Positions 47,349 to 56,928 of a stretch of DNA of 64,000 nt are shown one piece after another. Each line of letters starts with the position of its first letter. The stretch's first letter is position 1. Both the position numbers and the translations under genes were made by a program. The stretch is from Bradyrhizobium oligotrophicum S58 (GTDB lineage Bacteria > Pseudomonadota > Alphaproteobacteria > Rhizobiales > Xanthobacteraceae), in assembly GCF_000344805.1 (NCBI RefSeq), contig NC_020453.1, forward strand, positions 7,225,001 through 7,289,000, written 5' to 3'. Under the pieces are notes generated by a model. The model ran no database searches and was not told the DNA's origin. It worked only from the letters and a program-made list of their open reading frames with translations.

Positions 47349-47362
47349 ATGATTAAAATCAT
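47349..47362. promoter_or_regulatory. Perfect 14-bp palindrome upstream of the carrier-protein gene
   Basis: ATGATTAAAATCAT reads the same on both strands, directly beside the stop of the upstream ligase and about 113 bp before the carrier-protein start. It could be an operator for the carrier-ligase-SDR unit. It does not match the FNR consensus, and the regulator is unknown. Confidence 0.35.
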
Positions 47363-49162
47363 CTACAAACGGACCTCGCCGGCCACGATCCGCGCGTAAA
47401 GCTCGCGATCGAGCGCGCGGTAGGCGCCGGTCGCGGCATCGCGCGTGTAGAGCGGCTCGCCGACGACCGAGGGATCGAAGCCGTCGCGCATCAGCTGCTG
47501 CTTCTTCTGCTTGAAGGTCTCGGTGGCATCGAGCGAAGCGGTGATACGCAGCGCGACCGGCTGCGCATAGGCCGGCAGCCGGCGGTAAAGCTCGGCCGAG
47601 AGTGTCGCGAGATCAAAATCAGCATCGACCACGAGCGCAGCCATGCCGGCGCGCCCGTCGGCGCCGGGTACGGTGACGCCGTACGTCGTCGCTTCCGTCA
47701 CGCCGGGGCATTGCAGGATCGCTTCATTGACTTCGCTGGTCGCGACGTTCTCACCCTTCCAGCGGAAGGTGTCGCCGACGCGATCGACGAAGTAGAAGAA
47801 GCCCTGCTCGTCCTGCCGCATCAGGTCGCCGGTGCGGAACCAGGCATCGCCTTTGGCGAAGACGTCGCGCAGGATCTTCTTCTTGCTCTCGCTGGTGTCG
47901 GTATAACCCTCGAAGCGGCCGCCGCCCTTGTCGGCCGTGCCGATGCGGCCGACGGCCTCGCCGACCTCGCCGCGCGCGCACGGCACGCACAGGCCATCAA
48001 TCCCGCGCAGGGGCGTGCGCTGCTCGGCATCAAGCTGGATGATCGCGGCCGGAAAGCGATGCGCGAGCAGCGACGGTACGCGGCCGATCGATCCCACCCG
48101 GCCCTCGACATTGTAGAGCGAGAAATTGCCTTCGGTCGCGGCATAGAACTCCAGCACATCGGGGATGGCGAAGCGCGCCCGGAACGCCTCCCAGACGTCG
48201 CCGCGCAGGCCGTTGCCGCAGGCGAGCCGCAGCCGATGCGTGCGATCGAGGTCCGACGGCGCGGCCGCCAGCAGATAACGGCAGAGCTCGCCGATATATT
48301 GCACCAAGGTGCAGTCGTGACGGACGATGTCGCGCCAGAAATTGCTGGCCGAGAACTTCTCGGCGAGCACCGCGGCGCCACCGGCCCGGAGCATGCTGCA
48401 GGGCGCGACGATGCCGCCGACCGAATGATAGACCGGCAGACAGTCATAGAGGCGATCGTCGGGACCGGCGCCGGTGAGCCCTGCGAACCAGCCGCCCCAG
48501 TTCAGGATGCGGCGATGGCTGATGCTGGCGGCCTTGGGCAGGCCCGTCGTGCCGGAGGTGTAGATCAGCAGCGCGCGGTCGTCGATCGTGACGACGGGAC
48601 GCTCGGCCGGCGCGAGCGTGTTCGCAGTCATTGCAGCGAGTGCTGCGTCGAGCTCACCATGGCTCCACACGCGCGCCGCGCCGGCGACCAGCGGCGCGGC
48701 GCTCGCATAGGCGTCGCGGAACTCGCTGGCGACGATGACATGGGCAGGCCCGGCAACATTGATGCAGTGGGCGAGCGAGGACCCGACCAGATTGGTGTTG
48801 ATGAGCGCAACTACGCCGCCGACGCGGCTGATCCCGAGCCATGCGGCCAGATACTCCGGCCGGCTCGGCATCATCAGGGCGACCGTGCTGCCCGGCCCGA
48901 TGCCGTTTGCGAGCGCCCAGCGGGCATATTGGTTGATGTGGGCGGCCAGTTGCCGGTAGCTGAGCGTCTCGCGATCGGAGATCAGCGCCGGCCGTTCGGG
49001 CTGCTTGGCGGCCCAATCCTCGACGATGTCGGCAAACAGCCGCGCCGGCTCCGCCTCGATCCGGGAGGTCAGCTCGATCGCCTTCAGCCAGATCTTCGCC
49101 GCCGACGGCTTCGGACCGGGCGTGATGAGGTCCGCAGATCGGTCCGCGCGCTCGGAGTTCAT
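47363..49162 (-). CDS. Long-chain acyl-CoA synthetase, FATP type
   Basis: This 599-residue AMP-forming synthetase of the fatty-acid transport protein group has the P-loop IYTSGTTGLPKAASISHRR (about 195-213) and the FATP signature EFYAATEGNFSLYNVEG (about 340-356). FRTGDLMRQDEQGFFYFVDR and a lysine-bearing C-terminus follow. It activates long-chain or very-long-chain acids and may couple uptake to activation. It precedes the carrier-protein/ligase/SDR genes on the same strand with a 126-bp gap. The start is ATG of MNSERADRSADL. Confidence 0.92.
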   Translation of the reverse strand: MNSERADRSADLITPGPKPSAAKIWLKAIELTSRIEAEPARLFADIVEDWAAKQPERPALISDRETLSYRQLAAHINQYARWALANGIGPGSTVALMMPSRPEYLAAWLGISRVGGVVALINTNLVGSSLAHCINVAGPAHVIVASEFRDAYASAAPLVAGAARVWSHGELDAALAAMTANTLAPAERPVVTIDDRALLIYTSGTTGLPKAASISHRRILNWGGWFAGLTGAGPDDRLYDCLPVYHSVGGIVAPCSMLRAGGAAVLAEKFSASNFWRDIVRHDCTLVQYIGELCRYLLAAAPSDLDRTHRLRLACGNGLRGDVWEAFRARFAIPDVLEFYAATEGNFSLYNVEGRVGSIGRVPSLLAHRFPAAIIQLDAEQRTPLRGIDGLCVPCARGEVGEAVGRIGTADKGGGRFEGYTDTSESKKKILRDVFAKGDAWFRTGDLMRQDEQGFFYFVDRVGDTFRWKGENVATSEVNEAILQCPGVTEATTYGVTVPGADGRAGMAALVVDADFDLATLSAELYRRLPAYAQPVALRITASLDATETFKQKKQQLMRDGFDPSVVGEPLYTRDAATGAYRALDRELYARIVAGEVRL

Positions 49163-49342
49163 GGATGGCTGCCACCGTCTCAGTTCGGCGTTCTTATAGG
49201 TCGCGCGGCCTGACCGGGCGTTAATCCGCACGGTTAACCCGCCGAAAGTCGATCGCGTTTGATCCGAGTGCGTTCCTTTACGAAGTGGACGCAAATACCG
49301 GTTACGCTCCTCCTCCCAGAACATGCCCATGTAAAGGCCGGC

Positions 49343-50335
49343 ATGCCCAAGGACAGGACGATCACCCGACGTGCACTGCTGCACTGCGCCGCTTGGAGCG
49401 GCGTTGCGGCGATATCCCCGGCCGCGGCGTTCGCAGCGGCCGATGCGCCCTACCCGTCCCGGCCGGTGACCTGGGTTATTCCGTTCGCCCCCGGCGGCGC
49501 CACCGGCCGGCTGTCGCTGCTGATCTGCGAGCGGCTGTCGCTGCGGCTCGGCCAACCCTTCGTGCTCGAGCACCGTCCCGGCGCCGGCGGCGCCACCGCC
49601 ACCAGGAGCGTCGCCAGCGCTGCGCCGGATGGCTACACCCTGCTGGCCACCTCGACCGCCAACGTCATCAACGCGGCGCTCGATCCGAGCTCGACGGAGG
49701 ACGGAGCCGATCTGGTCCCGGTCGCGGGCATGGCGCGGATGCCGCTGCTGCTCCTGGTCAACAAGGAGCTGCCGGTCAAGACGCTGCCCGAATTCCTCGC
49801 CTACGCCCGGGCCAACCCTGGCAAGCTCAGCGTCGGCTCGGCTGGTGCGGGCACCGTGCAGCTGCTGTCCGCCGAGCTGTTCCGAACGCTGGGCGGCATC
49901 ACCTGGTCCGTCGTCCACTACCGCGGCTCGGGCCCGGCGCTGACCGACCTCGCCTCGGGTCACATCCACGCCATGTTCGACAACGCAGCCTCCGCCGCCG
50001 ACCTGCTTCGCAGCGGCAAGATCCGGGCGCTCGCCGTCTCGACGCGCGAGCGCGCGCAAACCTTGCCCGACCTGCCGCCGGTCGCCGACGTGCTGCCGGC
50101 GTTCGAGACCTCCGGCTTCTACGGCGTCGGCGCGCCGCGCCGTACGCCGCAGGCCATCGTCGAGCTGCTCAATCGCGAGATCAATACGGCCCTGGCCGAT
50201 CCCGAGATCGCGAGGCACTTCGCCGAGGTCGGCGCCACGCCGATCACCGGAGACACCGGCGTCTACGCGGCGACCTACCACGCCGAGGTCATGCGCTGGC
50301 GCAAGCTGGTGCCGCAGGCGAGCGCGAAGAGATAG
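49343..50335 (+). CDS. Bug/TctC-family solute-binding protein
   Basis: This 330-residue periplasmic binding protein of the tripartite tricarboxylate transporter family has a Tat-like signal (TITRRALLHCAAWSGVAA, cleavage near AFAAADA). Family blocks follow: YPSRPVTWVIPFAPGGATG and HRPGAGGATATRSVASAAPDGYTLL. Bug proteins bind carboxylates or related solutes; many are orphans without TctAB nearby, as here. It is divergent from the FATP-type ligase. Confidence 0.9.
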   Translation: MPKDRTITRRALLHCAAWSGVAAISPAAAFAAADAPYPSRPVTWVIPFAPGGATGRLSLLICERLSLRLGQPFVLEHRPGAGGATATRSVASAAPDGYTLLATSTANVINAALDPSSTEDGADLVPVAGMARMPLLLLVNKELPVKTLPEFLAYARANPGKLSVGSAGAGTVQLLSAELFRTLGGITWSVVHYRGSGPALTDLASGHIHAMFDNAASAADLLRSGKIRALAVSTRERAQTLPDLPPVADVLPAFETSGFYGVGAPRRTPQAIVELLNREINTALADPEIARHFAEVGATPITGDTGVYAATYHAEVMRWRKLVPQASAKR

Positions 50336-50359
50336 CCCCCGCGCCCGCACCGCCCGGCC

Positions 50360-52231
50360 TCACGCGGTCGCCACGCCCTGCAGCACCAGCCGGTTGAGCC
50401 TTGCTGCGAACGCGGCCGGATCCTCCGGCAGTTCGCCGTCGAGGATCTGCGCCTGCTCGAGCAGCAGGAACGACAGATCGTCGACCTTGGCCTTGTCGGC
50501 GGCGGCCTTCGCAACCGCGACGACCAGCGGATGGCGCAGATTGATCTCCAGGATCGGCTTGGTGCGGGCGCCGCGCGCCTGCTGCGACAGGATCCGCTCC
50601 AGCTCGCGGTCAGGGCCATGGCTGCCGGCGACGAGGCAGGAGGCGCTTGTGGTGAGCCGGGTCGAGACCTTCACGTCGGTGACGTGCTCGCCGAGGCTGT
50701 CCTTGATCAGCGCAATCGTATTGGCCTCGTCGGCCGCCGGCTGCGCCTCGTCGTCGGCCTTCGGCTCGGTCACCGGGATCGGATCGAAGTCGATGTCGCC
50801 CTGGCTCAGCGACTTCAGCGGCTTGCCGTCGAATTCGAGACGCGCCGAGGTCCAGAACGCGTCGACCGGATCGGTCAGCAGCAGCACCTCGACGCCGCGC
50901 GCCTTCGCAGCTTCGAGCCGCGGATTGGATTTCAGCCGCTCGATGCTGTCGCCGACCAGGAAGTAGATCTCGGTCTGGTTCTCCTTGAGACCCTCGACAT
51001 ACTGCTTCAGCGAGCGCCGCTCGCCCGATGTCGTGGTGAAGCGGGCCAGCGACAGCAGCTTGTCGCGCCGCTCGAAGTCCTCGTAGAGGCCTTCCTTGAT
51101 CACCGCGGCGAACGCCGCCCAGATCTTGTCGAAGTTGTCCGGATCCTTGTCGGCAAGCTGCTCCAGCTCGCTGATCACGCGCGTCGTCACGGCCTTTCGG
51201 ATCTGAGCCAGCTGCGGATTGTTCTGCAGCATCTCGCGCGACAGATTGAGCGGCAGGTCCTCGCTGTCGATCACGCCGCGGATGAAGCGCAGATAGGCCG
51301 GCAGCAGGTCGGCGTCGTCGGTGATGAAGACGCGGCGGACATAGAGCTTGACCTTGCCCTTGCGCGCCGGCTCGAACAGGTCGAACGGCTTGGTCGAGGG
51401 CGCGAACAGCAGCACGGCATACGAATAGCGGCCTTCCGCCCGGTAGTGCAGCGTCATCGCCGGCTCGTCGAACGCGTGCGCAATCGACTTGTAGGCCTTG
51501 CTGTAGTCCTCCGCCGTCAGCTCGGACTTCGAGCGCTGCCACAGCGCGCTGGCGGAGTTGATCTGGCGCGGCTCGCCCTCTTCCGGCACCAGCATGATCG
51601 GAAACTGGATGTTGTCGGAATAGGCGGTGACGATGCGCTCGATCTCGTAGGTTTCGAGATATTTCTTGGCGTCGTCCTTGAGATGCAGCACGATCTCGGT
51701 GCCGCGCGTCACGCGCTTGGCATCGTCCTCCGAGGCGGGCGCGACCTCGAAACCGGCGCCTCCCGACGAGGTCCAGGTCCAGACATCGTTCTCGCCGGCG
51801 CGGCGGCTGATCACGACGATGCGGTCGGCGACCATGAAGGCCGAGTAGAAGCCGACGCCGAACTGGCCGATCAGGCCGGTGCCGTCCTTGGCCTCGGCCA
51901 GCTTCTGCACGAACGCCTTGGTGCCGGAGCGGGCAATGGTGCCGAGATGGTCGATCAGCTCCTGGCGCTCCATGCCGATGCCGCTATCGGCAATGGTCAA
52001 CGTACCCGCGGCCTTGTTCGGAATGATGCGGATCTGCGGCGGCTCGCCCTCGCCGATCAGGTCCGGCCTGGCGATCGCCTCGTAACGCAGCTTGTCACAG
52101 GCATCGGAGGCGTTCGAAACCAGCTCGCGCAGGAAAATGTCGGTTTCGGAATAGACCGAGTGCACCATCAGGTGCAGCAGTTCGGAGACTTCGGCCTGGA
52201 ATGAATGGCTAACGGTCGCGGTGTCGGTCAT
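50360..52231 (-). CDS. htpG: Molecular chaperone HtpG (Hsp90)
   Basis: This 623-residue Hsp90 homologue has the N-terminal GHKL ATPase blocks [17 protein letters not shown] (about 30-46), IADSGIGM (DxGxG, about 81-88) and [15 protein letters not shown] (about 122-136). The middle and C-terminal dimerisation domains are complete. It is cytoplasmic. I use [15 protein letters not shown] as the family N-terminus; an ATG six codons upstream also exists. It converges with the Bug gene and is downstream of the marR gene on the same strand. Confidence 0.96.
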   Translation of the reverse strand: MTDTATVSHSFQAEVSELLHLMVHSVYSETDIFLRELVSNASDACDKLRYEAIARPDLIGEGEPPQIRIIPNKAAGTLTIADSGIGMERQELIDHLGTIARSGTKAFVQKLAEAKDGTGLIGQFGVGFYSAFMVADRIVVISRRAGENDVWTWTSSGGAGFEVAPASEDDAKRVTRGTEIVLHLKDDAKKYLETYEIERIVTAYSDNIQFPIMLVPEEGEPRQINSASALWQRSKSELTAEDYSKAYKSIAHAFDEPAMTLHYRAEGRYSYAVLLFAPSTKPFDLFEPARKGKVKLYVRRVFITDDADLLPAYLRFIRGVIDSEDLPLNLSREMLQNNPQLAQIRKAVTTRVISELEQLADKDPDNFDKIWAAFAAVIKEGLYEDFERRDKLLSLARFTTTSGERRSLKQYVEGLKENQTEIYFLVGDSIERLKSNPRLEAAKARGVEVLLLTDPVDAFWTSARLEFDGKPLKSLSQGDIDFDPIPVTEPKADDEAQPAADEANTIALIKDSLGEHVTDVKVSTRLTTSASCLVAGSHGPDRELERILSQQARGARTKPILEINLRHPLVVAVAKAAADKAKVDDLSFLLLEQAQILDGELPEDPAAFAARLNRLVLQGVATA

Positions 52232-52299
52232 CGTCGTGCGTTGGCCCATGCTATCAGTGGTGGAGAGAGACCGTCGATATAGCGCGGCGGCGGCACCGA

Positions 52300-52818
52300 T
52301 CAAGCCTTCCGACCAGGGGGATCGTCGACCGATCGTTCGGCGGCCGCAAACAGCTTGTCCATGACCCGATCCAGGGTGGCGATCTCGGCCGCCGAAAGCA
52401 CGCCCAGCAGATCGGCCTCGCGCGCCAGCGCATGGGGCACGATTTTGCGATACAGCGCCCTGCCGGCGGCGGTGAGCGTCACGATCCGTTCACGCCCGTC
52501 CTCGGGATCGCGGCTGCGGCTGACGATGCCGCGCACCTCCAGGCTCTGCATGGCGCGGCTGACGTTCATCTTGTCGAGCGTCGTCAGCCGGCCGATCTCC
52601 TTGGTCGGCAGCCGCGGCTGCTCGCCCAGCGCCGCCAGGATCCGCCATTCCTGCCGCGACAGCGCAAACCGGTCGGCATAAACCTCCGCCACCGCCAGCG
52701 ACACCTGCTCGGCGAGGCGGGCCAGCCGATAGGGAAAATAGCGCTGCAACCTCAGCTCGCGCTCGGCAGCGACCTCCCCGTCCCTCCGGTTCCGCTCGTC
52801 GTTGGCTGCCTTCGTCAT
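52300..52818 (-). CDS. MarR-family regulator
   Basis: This 172-residue winged-helix regulator has [20 protein letters not shown] and [20 protein letters not shown] (recognition helix about 75-93), with the wing [19 protein letters not shown] (about 102-120). It is divergent from the dioxygenase-fold/hydroxylase operon at 52955, suggesting control of aromatic-compound catabolism, typical of MarR members. Ligand unknown. Confidence 0.9.
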   Translation of the reverse strand: MTKAANDERNRRDGEVAAERELRLQRYFPYRLARLAEQVSLAVAEVYADRFALSRQEWRILAALGEQPRLPTKEIGRLTTLDKMNVSRAMQSLEVRGIVSRSRDPEDGRERIVTLTAAGRALYRKIVPHALAREADLLGVLSAAEIATLDRVMDKLFAAAERSVDDPPGRKA

Positions 52819-52881
52819 CGCATCCTCTATCCTTCATCCATTCCGCAGGCCGCCGGCCACCTCGATCCAGTCCACATCGGG

Positions 52882-52895
52882 TTGATCTGGATCAA
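52882..52895 (+). promoter_or_regulatory. FNR/FixK-type box of the VOC-hydroxylase operon
   Basis: TTGATCTGGATCAA is a perfect palindromic anaerobox. Its centre is 66 bp before the start codon of the VOC gene; a start site 40 bp downstream would give a 26-base leader. The same intergenic region presumably also holds the MarR operator. Confidence 0.7.
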
Positions 52896-52954
52896 AGCCG
52901 CCATATCGTATCATCCGTTACTATCATGCCAACAACGATCATGGGAGGACAATC

Positions 52955-53497
52955 ATGCAGATCGAGAAGATCCATCACGTTGCCTATCGCTGCGTCGACG
53001 CCAAGGCCACCGTCGAGTTCTACAAGAAGGTCCTCAACATGGACCTGCTCGGCGCGATCGCCGAAGACAAGGTGCCCTCGACCAAGGCGCCCGACCCGTA
53101 CATGCATATTTTCCTGGATGCTGGAAACGGCAATATCCTCGCCTTCTTCGAGCTGCCGAACTCGCCACCGATGGGGCGCGATCCGAACACGCCGGAATGG
53201 ACCCAGCACATCGCCTTCCAGGTCAAGGACATGGACGAGCTGGAAGAAGCCAAGGCGCGCGCCGAAGCCGCCGGCCTCGACGTCGTCGGGATCACCGACC
53301 ACACCATCTTCAAGTCGATCTATTTCCATGATCCGAGCGGCCACCGCCTGGAGATCGCGACCTGGACCGCGACGCCCGAGCAGATCACGCGCATGAAGTC
53401 GGTCGCCCATGCCATGGTCGACGAGTGGGCGACGACCAAGAAGCCGCCGCGGCACACCGCCTGGATGCACGAGAAGGAATTCGCCGGCAGCGATTGA
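52955..53497 (+). CDS. VOC-family (glyoxalase/extradiol dioxygenase fold) protein
   Basis: This 180-residue vicinal-oxygen-chelate protein has metal ligands His (KIHHVAYRCVD), Glu (LAFFELPN), His (WTQHIAFQVKD) and Glu (GHRLEIATW) in the usual order. It could be a lactoylglutathione lyase-like isomerase or a small dioxygenase. It lies 66 bp upstream of a phenol-type flavin hydroxylase, so action on a ring or ring-cleavage product is plausible. GGGAGGAC is a strong ribosome-binding site. Confidence 0.88.
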   Translation: MQIEKIHHVAYRCVDAKATVEFYKKVLNMDLLGAIAEDKVPSTKAPDPYMHIFLDAGNGNILAFFELPNSPPMGRDPNTPEWTQHIAFQVKDMDELEEAKARAEAAGLDVVGITDHTIFKSIYFHDPSGHRLEIATWTATPEQITRMKSVAHAMVDEWATTKKPPRHTAWMHEKEFAGSD

Positions 53498-53563
53498 GCG
53501 ATCGCTCGACCCATCCATCCCGACCGCAACGCGCCAAGTGAAACTGCGCCAGGCGAGGCAGCC

Positions 53564-55201
53564 ATGAGCAACTATGTCTATCCGCGATTTCCCTATGTCT
53601 GCTCGGCAGAACAAAAGAGCGGCACGATCCGCCGTCACCCGGTCGTCGTGATCGGCGCCGGGCCGATCGGCTTGACGGCTGCGCTCGATCTCGCCGCCCG
53701 CGGCCAGCCGGTGGTGGTGCTCGACGACAATGACACCGTCAGCATCGGCTCCCGCGCCGTCTGCTACGCCAAGCGGCCGCTGGAGATCTGGGACCGGCTC
53801 GGTTGCGCCGCGCGGATGGTCGAGAAGGGCGTCAGCTGGAACATCGGCAAGGTGTTTTTTCGCGACCAGCTGTCCTATCAATTCGACCTGCTGCCCGAGC
53901 CCGATCATCGCTGGCCGGCGATGATCAATCTGCAGCAATACTACCTCGAGGAGATCCTCGTGGAAGCGTGCAGCAGAAGCCCGCTGGTCGACCTGCGCTG
54001 GAAGCACCGGCTGGTCAGCCTCAAACAGACCGACGACTGCGCTGACTTGGCGGTGGAGACACCCGACGGCATCTTCACCATGGAAGCGCAATGGGTGATC
54101 GCCTGCGACGGCGCCAATTCCGACACCCGCCGCATGGTCGGCGCCGAGTTCAAGGGCCAGTTCTTCCAGGATCGCTTCCTGATCGCCGACGTCAGGATGA
54201 AGGCGGAGTTTCCCACCGAGCGCTGGTTCTGGTTCGACCCGCCGTTTCATCCGGGGCAGTCGGTGCTGCTGCATCGCCAGTCCGACAACATCTGGCGCAT
54301 CGACTTCCAGCTCGGCTGGGACGCCAATCCGGACGAAGAGAAGAAGCCCGAACGTGTGATCCCGCGCATCCGGGCCATGCTCGGCGACCACACTGAGTTC
54401 GAGCTGGAATGGGTGTCGATCTATCAGTTCGCCTGCCGCCGGATCGACAATTTCCGCCACGGCCGCGTCCTGTTCGCGGGCGACGCCGCGCATCAGGTGT
54501 CGCCGTTCGGCGCCCGCGGTGCCAATACCGGCGTTCAGGACATCGACAATCTCGCCTGGAAGCTGGCGCTGGTGCTGCGCGGCGAAGCGCCTGAGAGCCT
54601 GATCGACAGCTATCACGAGGAGCGTGCTTACGCCGCCGACGACAACATCCTGAACTCGACACGGGCGACCGACTTCATCACGCCGAAGACGCAGGCCAGC
54701 CGCACCTTCCGTGACGCCGTGCTCGACCTTGCGCAGCATCACGCATTCGCGCGCCCGCTGGTCAACAGCGGCCGGCTGTCGACGCCGACGCCCTATGTCA
54801 CGTCGTCGCTGAACACGCCCGACAGCGCCAGTGTCCTTGGCACGATCGCGCCCGGCACCAATGCCGCCGACGCGCCCGTGACCGTGGCGGGCCAGCCCGG
54901 CTGGCTCCTCAACTGCCTGGGCTCCGGCTTCGCGGTGGTCACGTTCGACGACGCCGTCACGGCCAAGGAGCTCAGCATTGACGGCATTGCCGCGCGCGTG
55001 ATCGTCGTCGGCCGCGATATCACTGATGCCAACGGCCTGCTCGCGGAGCGCTACGGCGCCTCGCCGGGCACGACCTATCTGTTCCGGCCCGATCAATATG
55101 TCACCGCCCGTTTCCCGCAGTTCGACGAGGCCGGGATCGCTGAAGCCGTCCGGCGCGCCTGCGGCAAGCGCGGGACGGTGCAGCAGGAGCTTGCGGCATG
55201 A
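53564..55201 (+). CDS. FAD-dependent aromatic hydroxylase (MhpA/PheA-like)
   Basis: This 545-residue class A flavoprotein monooxygenase has the GxGxxG motif VVVIGAGPIGLTAALDLAAR (about 26-45), DG motif WVIACDGANSDTRRM (about 177-191), GD motif VLFAGDAAHQVSPFGARGAN (about 303-322), and a C-terminal thioredoxin-like domain. Relatives hydroxylate phenols such as 3-(3-hydroxyphenyl)propionate with NADH and O2. The exact substrate cannot be read. It overlaps the DUF2783 gene by 4 bp. Confidence 0.9.
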   Translation: MSNYVYPRFPYVCSAEQKSGTIRRHPVVVIGAGPIGLTAALDLAARGQPVVVLDDNDTVSIGSRAVCYAKRPLEIWDRLGCAARMVEKGVSWNIGKVFFRDQLSYQFDLLPEPDHRWPAMINLQQYYLEEILVEACSRSPLVDLRWKHRLVSLKQTDDCADLAVETPDGIFTMEAQWVIACDGANSDTRRMVGAEFKGQFFQDRFLIADVRMKAEFPTERWFWFDPPFHPGQSVLLHRQSDNIWRIDFQLGWDANPDEEKKPERVIPRIRAMLGDHTEFELEWVSIYQFACRRIDNFRHGRVLFAGDAAHQVSPFGARGANTGVQDIDNLAWKLALVLRGEAPESLIDSYHEERAYAADDNILNSTRATDFITPKTQASRTFRDAVLDLAQHHAFARPLVNSGRLSTPTPYVTSSLNTPDSASVLGTIAPGTNAADAPVTVAGQPGWLLNCLGSGFAVVTFDDAVTAKELSIDGIAARVIVVGRDITDANGLLAERYGASPGTTYLFRPDQYVTARFPQFDEAGIAEAVRRACGKRGTVQQELAA

Positions 55202-55392
55202 GCCTGACACTCACCCCGAACATCAGCGATCCCGATGACTTCTATGCCGAGTTGATCGGCGGCCAGCGCGACCTCGGCGAGGAAGAGGCTCTGCGCATGA
55301 ACGCGAGGCTGGTGCTGCTGCTCGCCAACCACATCGGCGACCGCGCGATCCTGAGCGAGGCGATCCGGCTGGCGCGCTCGCCCGGCGGCTGA
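55198..55392 (+). CDS. DUF2783-family small protein
   Basis: This 64-residue helical acidic protein (SDPDDFYAELIGGQRDLGEE, then ARLVLLLANHIGD) belongs to DUF2783, which regularly follows MhpA-like hydroxylase genes. It is translationally coupled by ATGA to the hydroxylase. Function unknown; a subunit or stabiliser of the hydroxylase is a reasonable guess. Confidence 0.85.
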   Translation: MSLTLTPNISDPDDFYAELIGGQRDLGEEEALRMNARLVLLLANHIGDRAILSEAIRLARSPGG

Positions 55393-55426
55393 CACACGCG
55401 GCCTTGGTTCACGGCGACGCACGGTT

Positions 55427-55440
55427 TTGATCCCGATCAA
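55427..55440 (+). promoter_or_regulatory. FNR/FixK-type box upstream of the Mpo1-like gene
   Basis: TTGATCCCGATCAA is a perfect palindromic anaerobox. A start site 40 bp downstream would be near 55474, leaving a leader of about 165 bases to the gene at 55640. A dyad GTGAC-N11-GTCAC (55559-55579) lies in that leader. Confidence 0.6.
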
Positions 55441-55639
55441 AGCGGCGCCTGCGCGTCGTCTGGCAAGGAGAGAGACCCGCCGGCGACTCGCTCGCCGGCC
55501 CAGGACCCGTGCGAGCTCGTTCACGGCCACTCCTGATCCGCAACCGGCCGGGTTCATTGTGACAACATCATAATGTCACGCCACCTTCACTGAAGCGCTC
55601 TACCTCTTCGCCTCGTTCCACAACGGTACGGGGATTCGC

Positions 55640-56293
55640 ATGTCGCGCTACTACAAAGTCCTGCAGACGCAGCGCTTCGACGACTATCGCTACTACCATC
55701 AGAGCCGGATCAATCAGACGCTGCACCTGATCAGCGCCGTGATCTTCCTCGTCTGCTACGCGCTGCTGTTCAAGGATCCGGCGATGGCCGGCCTGGTCGG
55801 CTGGCTCGCGATGCTGACGCGGCAGACCGGGCACTTCTTCTTCGAGCCGAACGGCTACGACCACGTCAACGACGTCACCAACGACTACAAGGAAGCGGTC
55901 AAGGTCGGCTACAATCAGACCCGCAAGATCGCGCTGCTCACGGTGTGGGGCCTGGTGCCGGTGGCGCTGTTCGCGTTTCCGACGCTGTTCGGCCTGTTCG
56001 CCGAGCCCGCCGGCCGGATGGATTTCGTCCGTCACGTCGGCGTGCTCTGGCTCGCGGTCGGGATCGGCGGCGGCCTGTTTCGCGTCATCCAGTTGTTTGC
56101 GACGCAGGATGTCTCGACCGGCCTGATCTGGGCGTTCAAGGTGCTGACCGACCCGTTCCACAACATCGCGCTGTATTGGAAGTCGCCGCTGGCGCTGCTG
56201 CGCGGCGAGCTGATCGATCCGACCATCAAGGATGCCGCGCACTGGGGCGCCGCCGAGGACGTCGAGGCCGACGAAGCCGCGCATCTCACCTGA
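55640..56293 (+). CDS. Mpo1/DUF962-like membrane protein
   Basis: This 217-residue protein has four or five helices. DDYRYYHQSRINQTLHLISA (about 14-33) followed by RQTGHFFFEPNGYDHVND (about 61-78) repeats the His-x(n)-Asn-x(n)-His ... GHxxFExN order of Mpo1/DUF962 proteins, whose yeast member is an Fe2+-dependent dioxygenase of 2-hydroxy fatty acids. The match is by eye, so the family call is tentative. A FixK-type box lies 200 bp upstream. Confidence 0.6.
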   Translation: MSRYYKVLQTQRFDDYRYYHQSRINQTLHLISAVIFLVCYALLFKDPAMAGLVGWLAMLTRQTGHFFFEPNGYDHVNDVTNDYKEAVKVGYNQTRKIALLTVWGLVPVALFAFPTLFGLFAEPAGRMDFVRHVGVLWLAVGIGGGLFRVIQLFATQDVSTGLIWAFKVLTDPFHNIALYWKSPLALLRGELIDPTIKDAAHWGAAEDVEADEAAHLT

Positions 56294-56425
56294 TCGCGAG
56301 TTCCCGCCGCCGGTCCGTCCGGCGGCGGGATTGCTCGGAGAGATGACATCCGGCTTCAACAACATGGAACGACTCTCCTGCTGCGCCGTTGCGGGCTCAG
56401 TGCTGGTGGCCTTCAGGAGCTTTCC

Positions 56426-56839
56426 ATGTGTGACTACAGCCTCCATACTGTTGCTTCCCGTGACGCCAAGATCGACGACGTGCTGGTCTCCTGTCGCTTT
56501 CCCAGCACGGAAACACGCGGTTTCTGCACCAAGGACGATCCGTTGACCGCAGTGTGCCTGCGGCCCGGCACCGAGCTCGCCTTCGAGGACGACGTCCGCA
56601 TCAAGGGCATCTTCTTCTTCCGCCGCAAGGTCGGTGCTCATCTCGCCCGCTTCCGCCAGGTCGACACCAACAAGCCGACCGAGCATCACGACGCGCTCGA
56701 ATTCTCCAACGGCCGCATCGTCAAGGTCACCGACCTCGCCACCGGCCAGCGCGCCCGCGTGCTGCAGATGCCGGCCGATGCGGCGACCAAGCGAACGACG
56801 ACACCGGTCACGATCGAGCTGCGCGCGACGCAGCTCTGA
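56426..56839 (+). CDS. Conserved protein of unknown function
   Basis: This 137-residue soluble protein begins MCDYSLHTVASRDAKIDDVL and has TRGFCTKDDPLTAVCLRPGT (about 31-50) with three cysteines in the first 45 residues. The rest is a beta-rich basic domain. It is read as real because of the clean ATG after AGGAGC and normal codon use. No family recognised. Confidence 0.72.
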   Translation: MCDYSLHTVASRDAKIDDVLVSCRFPSTETRGFCTKDDPLTAVCLRPGTELAFEDDVRIKGIFFFRRKVGAHLARFRQVDTNKPTEHHDALEFSNGRIVKVTDLATGQRARVLQMPADAATKRTTTPVTIELRATQL

Positions 56840-56928
56840 AGGCTTTGAGATGGACGACGGCAGCGCCGCGGCGGCGCTGGCGTCGTCCATGCCGTAACGG
56901 TTTTGATCTGTACCCATGAGCGTTCGCG

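Noticed and set aside
47349..47362. FNR box before the carrier-protein gene
   Set aside because: ATGATTAAAATCAT is palindromic but lacks the TTGAT/ATCAA core, so it is listed only as an unassigned palindrome.
52909..52927. Direct repeat TATCAT-N7-TATCAT as the MarR operator
   Set aside because: MarR proteins bind inverted repeats and this is a short direct repeat; the evidence is too weak.
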